DNA of 13,657 nucleotides from JAKQHY01 sp034429475 (GTDB lineage: Bacteria > Chloroflexota > Anaerolineae > B4-G1 > SLSP01), in assembly GCA_034429475.1 (NCBI GenBank), contig DAOUGD010000015.1, forward strand, positions 1 to 13,657, written 5' to 3'. This document shows, in pieces, positions 6,760 through 13,427 of the stretch. The position numbers and the translations under genes are program-made. How positions within the stretch are numbered: position 1 is the first letter of the stretch; each line of letters opens with the position of its first letter. The notes beneath the pieces are model-generated. The model ran no database searches. It saw nothing but the letters and a program-made list of their open reading frames with translations, and had not been told where the DNA came from.

Positions 6760-7745
6760 AGCCAACGAAAATTCCCCCCGCGCTAGCCTTATTCGTCATC
6801 GCCCCGGTCTTCGGCGAATTGTTCTCCGGCTCTTCGCCGCTCAACGAGTTCGTCAACCCCATCACCTTCCTCACCCTGGCGCTGCTCTACGGCTGTGGGG
6901 CGATTCTTATGCGCGAATTGGTCATCTGCTGGGAAAAAGGTTGGTTCAGCCTGTTGCTGTTGGGGATGGCCTACGGCATTTACGAAGAAGGCATTATGGT
7001 GCAGTCCTTCTTCGATCCAGGCTGGATGGATTTGGGCAACCTGGCCGTCTACGGGCGCGTGGCCGGCGTCAACTGGGTGTGGGCCGAACACCTTACGCTC
7101 TTTCACGCTCTCATCAGTATCGCGGCCAGCGTCGCCTTTGTGGAGATGCTCTATCCAGAACGCCGCCGCGAGCGTTGGGTGACGACGCGACTGTGGTGGC
7201 GGTTGAACTGGGCCGGCTTCTTGGGCATCTATCTGATCTGGGAGATGCTCACCCACTACGAGCCGGGCTGGTGGCGGCTGGCGGCGTGGCTGGCCGTTTT
7301 CGCGCTGATCGGGCTGGCGCGCCTGATTCCGGCGCGGATTATGCCGCTCGTCAACCGCGTCGTTCCGCGCCCCTGGCGCTTCTGGCTGACGGGCTTCCTT
7401 GGCCTGTTCGGGCAATTCTATATCGTCTACCAGGGCGCCGACAAGCACACGTTTTCCTACCCCATCACGATGCTTTTTTTGGCCGTCTGGTATCTGTTGC
7501 TGCTGGGGTTGATTTTACGCTGGAGCGGCAATGGGGCCGCCTGGGACGACCGTCACCGTATCGCCTTGGTCAACGGCGCATTGGGTTTGTTGCTCGTACT
7601 GGGGCCGCTCACTATAGGCGCGCAGTATCCGATGATGTATTGGAGCCATCCCGTGTTTTTGCTGCTGCTCTGGATCGCAGGGGGTCAGATTCGGCGACGG
7701 GTAGATGGCGAGAGCCGCGCCGCTCTCCCGCCCAGCGCTCAGTGA
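6756..7745 (+). CDS. Multi-pass membrane protein of unknown function (about 10 helices)
   Basis: This encodes 329 residues, mostly hydrophobic, with about ten membrane segments beginning at residue 8 and running to the C-terminus; the last 20 residues are hydrophilic. The start is fixed by the ATGA overlap with the YoaP gene; the same frame is open for 513 more bases upstream, but that part is only the shadow of the acetyltransferase. Conserved-looking polar residues occur in the membrane part: GIYEEGIMVQSFFDPGWMD (E77, E78) and WVWAEHLTLFH (H112, H117). These are reminiscent of the EE and H motifs of CPBP proteases, although the arginine of EExxxR is a glutamine here. I do not recognise a named family. 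It ends nine bases before the convergent metallophosphoesterase stop, with no obvious terminator between them. Confidence 0.8.
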   Translation: MKPTKIPPALALFVIAPVFGELFSGSSPLNEFVNPITFLTLALLYGCGAILMRELVICWEKGWFSLLLLGMAYGIYEEGIMVQSFFDPGWMDLGNLAVYGRVAGVNWVWAEHLTLFHALISIAASVAFVEMLYPERRRERWVTTRLWWRLNWAGFLGIYLIWEMLTHYEPGWWRLAAWLAVFALIGLARLIPARIMPLVNRVVPRPWRFWLTGFLGLFGQFYIVYQGADKHTFSYPITMLFLAVWYLLLLGLILRWSGNGAAWDDRHRIALVNGALGLLLVLGPLTIGAQYPMMYWSHPVFLLLLWIAGGQIRRRVDGESRAALPPSAQ

Positions 7746-7754
7746 CGGTCTGAA

Positions 7755-8666
7755 TCAGTTGAAGTATTTCAACTTGCGCGGCGCACTTAACCCCTCGCGT
7801 TGGTAGGGCGACGCACTCTCCGGCGTCGCCCGCCAGCGCACCAGCCCGATTTCCCCGTTCTGGATTTCCAACCCCGTGATGACGCCCGGCGTGACACAAT
7901 GCCCGGTGTTGAAGTAGGGCGTTTCCCCATAGGCTGCACCAGCGATGCGGTGCGTGTGCCCGCAAATCAGCACCATTTGATGGAGCGCCGCCCAACTCAG
8001 CAAGAAGCGTTCAAACGGATGCGGAGCGCGTTCTTGCGGGTGCGGGCTGGCAACCGGCGCGATCCGCCACACCTGTAATCGTCGCCAGACCCGCCGCACG
8101 GCCAGCCGGCTGACCCGGTAGAGTGAGTCGCTCGCCATGTCTGCCTGATGGCCGTGCGTGACAAAGAGCTGCTGGCGCGTCCGGCGGTGTTGGAGAATCA
8201 GCCCCGCGCGCGCGATCATGCCATCTTTGTCAACTTCTTGGCGCATCGGGCCAGTTATGTCGTGATTCCCAAACAGCAGATGCAGTCGTTGCTGCGCGTC
8301 AAAACGGTGCAACCAGTCGAACACTGGCCCGTGAGCGGCGCGTATCGCCTGGAAATTGCGGTTCTTCCACAACTCGTCGCCGTCGCCCACCTCAATGTAG
8401 GTAAATCCCTCCTGATAATAATGGCGCAGGGCGTACAAGAACAGCGCCTCATTGGGACTGAAAGCGTCCAGGCGGCTGTTATCCCCCCGGTGACAATCGC
8501 TGAAAAAGATCAGGCGCGTTGTGTCGTCAAAAGCCACGATAGGCGCGGTTTGGAAGGCGGCATTGAGCCGGTGATGCGCCAGTCTCCGGCGCAGATCGTA
8601 AGCATGTAGCGCCGGGTAAGTTTGCGGTGAACTCCACAAGGTCAGTTGTCGGTCAAATGTACTCAT
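7755..8666 (-). CDS. Cytoplasmic metallophosphoesterase
   Basis: This 303-residue calcineurin-like phosphoesterase (PF00149 type) has all metal-binding motifs in order: FFSDCHRGDN (D57, H59), VGDGDELW (D95), FGNHD (N134, H135), VTHGHQAD (H171) and CGHTHR (H237, H239). It should bind two divalent metals and hydrolyse a phosphomonoester or phosphodiester. There is no signal peptide or membrane helix, so it is cytoplasmic. The pattern is closest to the LpxH/UDP-diacylglucosamine-pyrophosphatase-like branch, but Chloroflexota mostly lack lipid A, so another substrate is likely (inference). It is transcribed away from the glycosyltransferase gene, and its promoter region carries a Pho-box-like repeat array. 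A possible -10 and the array place it among genes induced when phosphate is scarce, fitting a phosphate-releasing role. Confidence 0.9.
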   Translation of the reverse strand: MSTFDRQLTLWSSPQTYPALHAYDLRRRLAHHRLNAAFQTAPIVAFDDTTRLIFFSDCHRGDNSRLDAFSPNEALFLYALRHYYQEGFTYIEVGDGDELWKNRNFQAIRAAHGPVFDWLHRFDAQQRLHLLFGNHDITGPMRQEVDKDGMIARAGLILQHRRTRQQLFVTHGHQADMASDSLYRVSRLAVRRVWRRLQVWRIAPVASPHPQERAPHPFERFLLSWAALHQMVLICGHTHRIAGAAYGETPYFNTGHCVTPGVITGLEIQNGEIGLVRWRATPESASPYQREGLSAPRKLKYFN

Positions 8667-8701
8667 AGCCTTACCTCGTCCAGGATGTGTGTTTCCTGAA
8701 T

Positions 8702-8756
8702 AGTGTACCGCGCTCAGGTTAACCGGAGATTATGGCCGGCTTAATATCTGGTTAAC
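8702..8756 (-). promoter_or_regulatory. Pho-box-like array and promoter for the metallophosphoesterase gene
   Basis: Read on the - strand, four heptamers stand at exact 11-base steps: GTTAACC (8750-8756), ATTAAGC (8739-8745), CATAATC (8728-8734) and GTTAACC (8717-8723). Positions 3, 4, 5 and 7 (T, A, A, C) are identical in all four. The last unit ends 9 bases before TACACT (8702-8707), a good -10 hexamer, where a -35 would otherwise stand. Direct 11-base repeats of TTAA-type half-sites are the known target of PhoP/SphR-type regulators, and in such promoters the box replaces the -35. The regulator is inferred, not shown. Confidence 0.65.
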
Positions 8757-8818
8757 GTTCAATGATCGCCGAAAGCTTCCTCCCTTTTTACAACCCATTA
8801 GCAAACCCATGACCGACT

Positions 8819-8862
8819 GTTAACCTCTGGCTAAAGCGTTGTTAATGGGCAGCGGGTATCCT
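8819..8862 (+). promoter_or_regulatory. Pho-box-like array and promoter for the glycosyltransferase gene
   Basis: Three heptamers on the + strand stand at exact 11-base steps: GTTAACC (8819-8825), GCTAAAG (8830-8836) and GTTAATG (8841-8847). Weaker matches continue in the same phase upstream (ATTAGCA at 8797, TTTTACA at 8786). The last unit ends 9 bases before TATCCT (8857-8862), a plausible -10; this is the same spacing as in the divergent array. The array is out of phase with that one (101 bases apart), so there are two sites, one per gene, rather than one long one. Confidence 0.62.
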
Positions 8863-8900
8863 GTAAGCATGGGATTCATCGGATTTGAAGGGGGGACACT

Positions 8901-10085
8901 ATGCGCCTTGCGATTTTTGCCGAAACGTTTTTGCCCAAGTGGGATGGTATCGCCAACACACTCTGTCATCTGCTGGACTATCTGGCCACGCACGGTCACA
9001 CCGCGCTGATGTTTGCGCCGGAAGGCGCGCCGGCGCAGTATGCCGGGACGCCGATTGTGGGACTGCCGGCGTTCGCGTTCCCCTTCTACCCGGATTTGCG
9101 TCTGGTGCCGCCGATTATGAACGTAGAACGCCGCCTGGCCGAGTTTCGCCCGGACGTCGTCCATCTGGTCAACCCGGCGTTCCTCGGCCTCACCGGGTTG
9201 CGCCACGCGCGCGCGCTTAACGCCCCGGTCGTCGCTTCATACCACACCGATCTACCCGGCTACACCGACATCTACCGTCTCGGCTGGTTCCGCGATTCCC
9301 TCTGGGCTTACTTCCGCTGGCTGCACAACCAGGCCGACTTGAACCTGGCGCCGTCGCACTTCACGCGGTTGGAGTTGGAAGCGCACGGCTTCGAGCGGGT
9401 GGGGGTGTGGAGCCGGGGCGTGGATACAGCGCAGTTCCACCCTGCGCGCCGCAGCGCAGAATGGCGCGCGCGGCTCACCGGTGGACGCCCCGACGCGCCG
9501 CTATTGCTCTACGTGGGCCGCCTGGCCGCCGAAAAGCGCGTCGAGTGGCTGCGTCCGGTGCTGGACGCGCTGCCAGGCGTCTGCCTGGCGCTCGTGGGCG
9601 ACGGCCCGCACCGACCGGCGTTGGCAGCGCAGTTCGCCGGGACGCCGACCGTCTTCACGGGTTACCTGCGCGGCGACGACCTTGCCGCTGCGTATGCCGC
9701 CGCCGACCTGTTCACCTTCCCTTCGGCCAATGAGACGTTTGGCAATGTCGTTTTGGAGGCGATGGCTTCTGGCTTGCCGGCGATTGCGCCGCGCGCCGGC
9801 GGCCCGGTGGATCTGATCCAGGACGGGCGCAACGGCTTCCTATGCGCGCCCCAGGATCAGGCAGAATGGCTCGCTCTCATCCGCCGTTGCGTGGAAACGC
9901 CGGCGTTGCTCCGGCAGTTGGGACAAAACGCCCGCGCCTTTGCGGAAAGCCGCCGTTGGGAGGCGGTCTTCAATGGGCTGTTGGCTGATTATGCGGCCTT
10001 GCTCCAGGCCAAAGCCGCGGCAAAAGCGGCGACGCCGGTGTTTCTGCCCGCCCCGCCGCCTACAGAATTACGCCCGCATCTGTAA
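8901..10085 (+). CDS. sqdX: SqdX-like GT4 glycosyltransferase (sulfo-/glycolipid synthesis)
   Basis: This 394-residue GT-B fold glycosyltransferase is of family 4. The N-terminal segment FAETFLPKWDGIANTLCHLL (residues 6-25), followed by HLVNPAFLGLTGLRHARAL and VVASYHTDLPGY, and then WSRGVDTAQFHP, is the pattern of SqdX/SQD2. Those enzymes transfer sulfoquinovose from UDP-sulfoquinovose to diacylglycerol at the inner face of the membrane, making SQDG. The C-terminal half has LLYVGRLAAEKR and the retaining-enzyme E-x7-E motif (E278, E286) in SANETFGNVVLEAMASG, which holds the sugar nucleotide. Related GT4 enzymes make glucosyl- or galactosyl-diacylglycerol or mannosyl lipids, so the exact sugar is uncertain; no sqdB is in the window. 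The ATG has AAGGGGGG at 8888-8895. A Pho-box-like promoter lies upstream and a strong terminator 6 bases after the stop, so it is monocistronic. The last 30 residues are Ala/Pro-rich and probably a disordered tail. Confidence 0.85.
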   Translation: MRLAIFAETFLPKWDGIANTLCHLLDYLATHGHTALMFAPEGAPAQYAGTPIVGLPAFAFPFYPDLRLVPPIMNVERRLAEFRPDVVHLVNPAFLGLTGLRHARALNAPVVASYHTDLPGYTDIYRLGWFRDSLWAYFRWLHNQADLNLAPSHFTRLELEAHGFERVGVWSRGVDTAQFHPARRSAEWRARLTGGRPDAPLLLYVGRLAAEKRVEWLRPVLDALPGVCLALVGDGPHRPALAAQFAGTPTVFTGYLRGDDLAAAYAAADLFTFPSANETFGNVVLEAMASGLPAIAPRAGGPVDLIQDGRNGFLCAPQDQAEWLALIRRCVETPALLRQLGQNARAFAESRRWEAVFNGLLADYAALLQAKAAAKAATPVFLPAPPPTELRPHL

Positions 10086-10091
10086 GGGAGA

Positions 10092-10130
10092 AAAAGAGAC
10101 GCGCGCGGGTTCACCACGCGCGTCTCTTTT
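10092..10130. terminator. Bidirectional intrinsic terminator between convergent genes
   Basis: A perfect 14-bp inverted repeat, AAAAGAGACGCGCG (10092-10105) and its complement (10117-10130), encloses an 11-base loop. On the + strand the stem runs into TTTT and a T/C-rich tract; on the - strand it ends in TTTTT from the A-run at 10091-10095. It lies between the stop of the glycosyltransferase (10085) and the stop of the response regulator (10153), so it can end transcripts from both sides. Confidence 0.88.
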
Positions 10131-10152
10131 CTCTGTTCTCGTTTCTTCTTTC

Positions 10153-10920
10153 TTATCCCTCAAACCGATATCCGATGCCCCGCACGGTGACGATGCGGGT
10201 GGGGTTGTCGGGGTCAGGCTCGATTTTGCAGCGCAGCCAGCGGATGTGAACGTCCACGGTGCGGCTGTCCACGCCGTAGCCCCAACCCCACACGATCTGC
10301 ATCAGTTGGTCGCGGGAAAGAACCCGCCCTCTGTGCTCGGCCAGTGATGCCAGTAATTCATACTCTTTGGGCTTGAGCGCGAGAACGTTGCCGTTTAACT
10401 GCACCTCACAGCGGTTGCGGTCTATGAGCAGATTGTCAAATTGCAGGACGGGCTGCGCTGACGGAGGAGCCGGCCTCAGCAACGTCTCGCGGGTCAACCG
10501 GGCGCGGCGCAGGTGCGCCTTGAGGCGCGCCAGCAGTTCGCGCATGCTGAACGGCTTGGTTACGTAGTCGTCGGCCCCGACTTCCAGCCCCACCACGCGA
10601 TCCACCTCGTCGGTGCGCGCCGTGAGCATCACAATCGGGATGTTGGTTTCCTTCCGCAGGACCCGGCAGACCTCGAATCCGTCTATCCCCGGCAGCATGA
10701 TGTCCAACAGGATCAGGTCCGGATGCTCCTGCCGGGTCATTTCGATGGCGGCGGCGCCGTCCAGGGTGACCAGTACTTGATAACCTTCTTTTTGCAGGGT
10801 GTAAGCCAACGTTTCGCGCAATACGAGATCATCTTCGACCACCAGCACTTTGGGTAACGCGGGATGGGCGGCGGGCGCTGGCGATTTCTCGACACGGGGA
10901 TCGGCACGATGAAGGTTCAC
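10153..10920 (-). CDS. OmpR/PhoB-family response regulator (PhoB/RegX3-like)
   Basis: This 255-residue two-component response regulator has a receiver domain (residues 24-140) with the acidic pocket E29-D30-D31, phospho-acceptor D73 in LLDIMLPG, T100 in LTAR and K121 in TKPF. A winged-helix DNA-binding domain (about 158-254) contains LKPKEYELLASLAEHRGRVL, VDVHIRWLRCKIE and the closing IVTVRGIGYRFEG. This is the PhoB/RegX3/ResD class, which binds tandem 11-base direct repeats. The start is a GTG that overlaps the preceding TGA (GTGA at 10917-10920), leaving a 23-residue extra N-terminus before the receiver fold; an internal GTG (PKVLVVED) is the alternative. No histidine kinase gene is adjacent, so its sensor lies elsewhere. 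It is the last gene of a - strand operon with the solute-binding/VWA lipoprotein and the coiled-coil membrane protein. Control of the two Pho-box-like arrays is an inference from domain class and proximity. Confidence 0.93.
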   Translation of the reverse strand: MNLHRADPRVEKSPAPAAHPALPKVLVVEDDLVLRETLAYTLQKEGYQVLVTLDGAAAIEMTRQEHPDLILLDIMLPGIDGFEVCRVLRKETNIPIVMLTARTDEVDRVVGLEVGADDYVTKPFSMRELLARLKAHLRRARLTRETLLRPAPPSAQPVLQFDNLLIDRNRCEVQLNGNVLALKPKEYELLASLAEHRGRVLSRDQLMQIVWGWGYGVDSRTVDVHIRWLRCKIEPDPDNPTRIVTVRGIGYRFEG

Positions 10921-11636
10921 AAGCGGGTGGCCTCTTGCTCGAAGACGGTCAACTGCGCCGTTTCCTGACGCAAGCGGGTCGTCAGTTCGGGGACGAAAGC
11001 AGCGGCGCTTTCCGGCCCGGCCGCCTGGAGCCGCACCACTTCAGTGATGACGCCATCCATCATATTAGCCAGCGCCATCAACTGCGCCTCCACCCGATCT
11101 AGCTGCGTGGCCGCCGCTTGGAGTTTCGCCAACCGCTCTTGGAGCGCTTGCCGCGAGTCTTCATAGTCGCGCCGCACCCGTGAGTCTTCCGTGCGTGCGA
11201 TGGCCTCGTCAATGTGGTGCAGGTCGCCCGACAGGTCGGTGTGCGATTGTGAGACTACCCGGTAGTTCTCCAACGCCGTCATGCGCAGGCACAGCGCATA
11301 GACCTTCTGGGTCAAAGCATCCACCTCGTCGCGCACCGGCTGCAAGACCCGGCGCAACGCGGGTGGCGCCGCGGCCAGGGTGTTGAAAATCCCCACCTGC
11401 GCGCGCTCGATGCGGTCGAAGTAACGCTGGAAGCGCGGCGCCAGCGGTGTGCGCTGTTGCATAGTGTAGTTGAGCTGCAACGATTGGTCGCGCGTCACGT
11501 TAAACACCATCACGCCCCACAACAGCAGGCCCACCGGGAACAGCCACCACGCCGAGATCAGCCCGGCCAACGCCGCCAAACCCAACATGATGATATTCAA
11601 CGGATTAAAAATAGCCGTCAATAGCGGTGAACGCAT
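10917..11636 (-). CDS. Two-helix membrane-anchored coiled-coil protein, unknown function
   Basis: This encodes 239 residues. Two membrane helices form an N-terminal hairpin (about residues 12-28 and 30-47); the remaining 190 residues are cytoplasmic and largely helical with heptad-like Leu/Ala spacing, e.g. RQALQERLAKLQAAATQLDRVEAQLMAL at about 163-190. A region before it (residues 93-125, from RRVLQPVRDEVDALTQKVYALC) is also likely helical. The start has AGGGAG at 11643-11648. The stop overlaps the GTG of the response regulator, so the two are co-translated. The architecture (membrane hairpin plus long coiled coil) recalls XpaC-type partners of TelA proteins, but I see no diagnostic motif. 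It could be an adaptor that conveys the state of the lipoprotein upstream to the regulator; this is a guess from operon order. Confidence 0.8.
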   Translation of the reverse strand: MRSPLLTAIFNPLNIIMLGLAALAGLISAWWLFPVGLLLWGVMVFNVTRDQSLQLNYTMQQRTPLAPRFQRYFDRIERAQVGIFNTLAAAPPALRRVLQPVRDEVDALTQKVYALCLRMTALENYRVVSQSHTDLSGDLHHIDEAIARTEDSRVRRDYEDSRQALQERLAKLQAAATQLDRVEAQLMALANMMDGVITEVVRLQAAGPESAAAFVPELTTRLRQETAQLTVFEQEATRL

Positions 11637-11650
11637 CCTAAACTCCCTTT

Positions 11651-11706
11651 CAAATCAGCAAATCAGCAAATCGGCAAATCAGCAAATCAGCGAATCAGCA
11701 AACCAG
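11651..11706. repeat. Seven tandem 8-mers, unit CAAATCAG
   Basis: There are seven consecutive 8-base units. Four are exact CAAATCAG; the others (CAAATCGG, CGAATCAG, CAAACCAG) differ by one base. The array lies in the gap between the VWA lipoprotein gene and the coiled-coil membrane protein gene, on whose transcript it reads CTGATTTG. It stops just before the downstream gene's ribosome binding site. It is joined through CAAC (11707-11710) to a second array of different unit. Confidence 0.9.
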
Positions 11707-11710
11707 CAAC

Positions 11711-11759
11711 TCCTAACACCTGACTCCTCACTCGCCACTCGCCACTCCTAACTCCTCAC
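11711..11759. repeat. Seven tandem 7-mers, unit TCCTCAC
   Basis: There are seven consecutive 7-base units: TCCTAAC, ACCTGAC, TCCTCAC, TCGCCAC twice, TCCTAAC, TCCTCAC. The array ends at 11759, directly against the stop codon of the lipoprotein gene (11760-11762). In the transcript direction the units read GTGAGGA/GTTAGGA. Purine-rich heptamers of this kind resemble the short tandem repeats (STRR) known from intergenic regions of filamentous cyanobacteria; no function is established. Confidence 0.85.
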
Positions 11760-13427
11760 TCAAAAGAACGTGGCAATCTCGGCGTAAATCTTGTGGATGG
11801 TGGCGGGATCGCTGTCGTATTGCTTCGCGCCGGTGGCTTCGGCAATGCGCGTCAACACGTGCTTGTCGGCGTTGCTGCCAAAGCCGATGGTGAAGACTTT
11901 GGTGGCGCTGCCGCCCTCGCTCAGGTTGCCCACTTTCTGGATGAGCGCATCCAGGGTCATCGTGGAGGCCGTGTCGTTTCCGTCGGTCAGGGTGACGATG
12001 GCGCGGATGTGCGCCGGGTCGCCTGCGGTGCGCAATGCTTCATACGCAGCATCCACTGCGTCGTAGAGCCGGGTGTCGCCGCCCTCGATGATGCCGCCGA
12101 TGCGGCGCAGCACGTTCTCGCGTTTCTCGCCCAGGGCTGAGAGCGGCGTCAACGTCATCATGTCGTCGCTGAACAGGATGATTTGCAGGCGGTCGCGGTC
12201 GTCCAACAAATTCACGAAATCCATCAGGCTCTTGCGCGCCGCGTTGATCTTTTCGCCCTGCATACTGCCGGAAATATCCATCACCACCACCAGGTCCACC
12301 GGCTTTTTGGCTTCTTTGCGCCACAGGTCTTGCACGGCCAGGATGACCTCGGCGGAAGGGACTTCCAACACCGTCTGCGGCTGGCGTGGGTCCACGCCGT
12401 GCTGTGTATCCAGCGGCGACGACAGTGCGATGCTCTGATCGGCCGGGCGGAAGCCGTACTCCAACGCTTTAAGCTGCTGCGGATTAGCGAGCAGGAAATC
12501 CCGGAACAGTTCCGCTGCCTCCTTCTGATCCGCCGTCACCCACGGGGCGTTGAGGATGATGTACGGGTGGTTGCTCCAGAACGTACCTTCTTTGGGGTAG
12601 AGTGCGACCACCGGGATTTGCGAAACGGTGTTGTTCAGCACTTTCGTCTGCTGTTCCACGACGAGGTTCTCGTACAGCACCGCCGCGCTGAGGTACGAGG
12701 GGCCGCGCTCGAACATCCGCGTGGCGAAGAAGCCGGTGCTTTCGCCGTAATGGATGATGCTGCTCTCCACTTCGGCCATAAATTCCTTGACTTGGGGAGC
12801 GCGCACATCGTCCACCGTCAGCCCGCGCTGCTTGCCCGCGCCGGCGTAGGCTTCGGCGATGACCGCCAGAATCCCGCTGTTGCTGAAGTTGGGGTGGGTG
12901 TGGCCCAACTTGAAGCTGCCCCACTCCGGGAAGCCGTAGCCGGCCCAGCCGTCAGGCGCGATGGCCAACTGCGCGATGTCGTTCCAGCCCAGCGGCTTGT
13001 CTGGCCAGCCGAGCGCCTCGGCCATCGGCTGCCACATCGCAATGACGATGGGACTGATCACCAGGTCGGGCGAATTCTCCGCCGCCAGGTCATCGGCGTG
13101 CGTCTGGCGCCACTCGGCGTTGATGACCGGCACGTAGGCGGATGACGCCGGACTCCACACGGTCGGGTTGATGAGACCCTGGACGATCTGTTTGCCGGAT
13201 TCCAGCGACCCCATCGCGGTGAGTTGGACTTCGATGACCGCGCCGCCCGCCGTCTTGTGCTTCTCACGGTTGAACTGCTCCGTCAACGGCTTCAGCCACG
13301 CCTCTTTCTCCGAGCCGTACACCATGCTGACGGCCACCTTTTTGCCGCCCAGCGAGAATCCCCCGCCGCAGCTTGTCAGCAACAACGCCATCAGCAATAC
13401 CCCGTAACAGAGTCCCTTGATTTTCAT
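11760..13427 (-). CDS. Lipoprotein with solute-binding domain fused to a VWA domain
   Basis: This 555-residue exported lipoprotein has a signal peptide ending in the lipobox LTSC with Cys20 as lipid anchor, so it sits on the outer face of the cytoplasmic membrane. Residues about 30-345 form an extracellular solute-binding (type 2 periplasmic-binding) domain: VAVSMVYGSEKEAWLKPL at the start, then WGSFKLGHTHPNFSNSG and PYIILNAPWVT. Residues about 378-555 form a von Willebrand A domain with a complete metal-ion adhesion site: D384-x-S386-x-S388 (VMDISGSMQGEK), T452 (GGDTRLYDAV) and D482 (LTDGND). The VWA part binds a protein partner through a divalent metal, and the first part presumably binds a small ligand or oxyanion. 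The ATG has a perfect AGGAGGT, and the arsenate reductase stop overlaps the start. No ABC permease is present, so a sensing or adhesion role is more likely than transport. Confidence 0.93.
   Translation of the reverse strand: MKIKGLCYGVLLMALLLTSCGGGFSLGGKKVAVSMVYGSEKEAWLKPLTEQFNREKHKTAGGAVIEVQLTAMGSLESGKQIVQGLINPTVWSPASSAYVPVINAEWRQTHADDLAAENSPDLVISPIVIAMWQPMAEALGWPDKPLGWNDIAQLAIAPDGWAGYGFPEWGSFKLGHTHPNFSNSGILAVIAEAYAGAGKQRGLTVDDVRAPQVKEFMAEVESSIIHYGESTGFFATRMFERGPSYLSAAVLYENLVVEQQTKVLNNTVSQIPVVALYPKEGTFWSNHPYIILNAPWVTADQKEAAELFRDFLLANPQQLKALEYGFRPADQSIALSSPLDTQHGVDPRQPQTVLEVPSAEVILAVQDLWRKEAKKPVDLVVVMDISGSMQGEKINAARKSLMDFVNLLDDRDRLQIILFSDDMMTLTPLSALGEKRENVLRRIGGIIEGGDTRLYDAVDAAYEALRTAGDPAHIRAIVTLTDGNDTASTMTLDALIQKVGNLSEGGSATKVFTIGFGSNADKHVLTRIAEATGAKQYDSDPATIHKIYAEIATFF

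Noticed and set aside
6695..7753. A 352-codon open frame on the + strand in another frame of the membrane protein gene
   Set aside because: Arg/Gly/Ala-rich composition without motifs, no ribosome binding site; shadow of the real gene.
8717..8847. The GTTAAC hexamers as simple HpaI-type palindromes or a LexA/other dyad operator
   Set aside because: GTTAAC is self-complementary, but the intermediate units (ATTAAGC, CATAATC, GCTAAAG, GTTAATG) are not palindromic and keep a strict 11-base phase, which fits direct repeats better.
11470..11751. Small + strand frame with a repetitive SNQQISKSANQQ C-terminus
   Set aside because: The repeats are simply translation of the 8-mer DNA array; the upstream part is antisense to the coiled-coil gene and there is no start signal.
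11651..11759. CRISPR-like array
   Set aside because: Units are 7-8 bases with no spacers between them; this is a plain tandem repeat.
12183..13145. A 320-codon open frame on the + strand opposite the VWA lipoprotein gene
   Set aside because: It has no domain signature and is rich in His/Arg/Ala as expected of an antisense shadow in GC-rich DNA; the opposite strand has a lipobox, MIDAS motif and perfect ribosome binding site.
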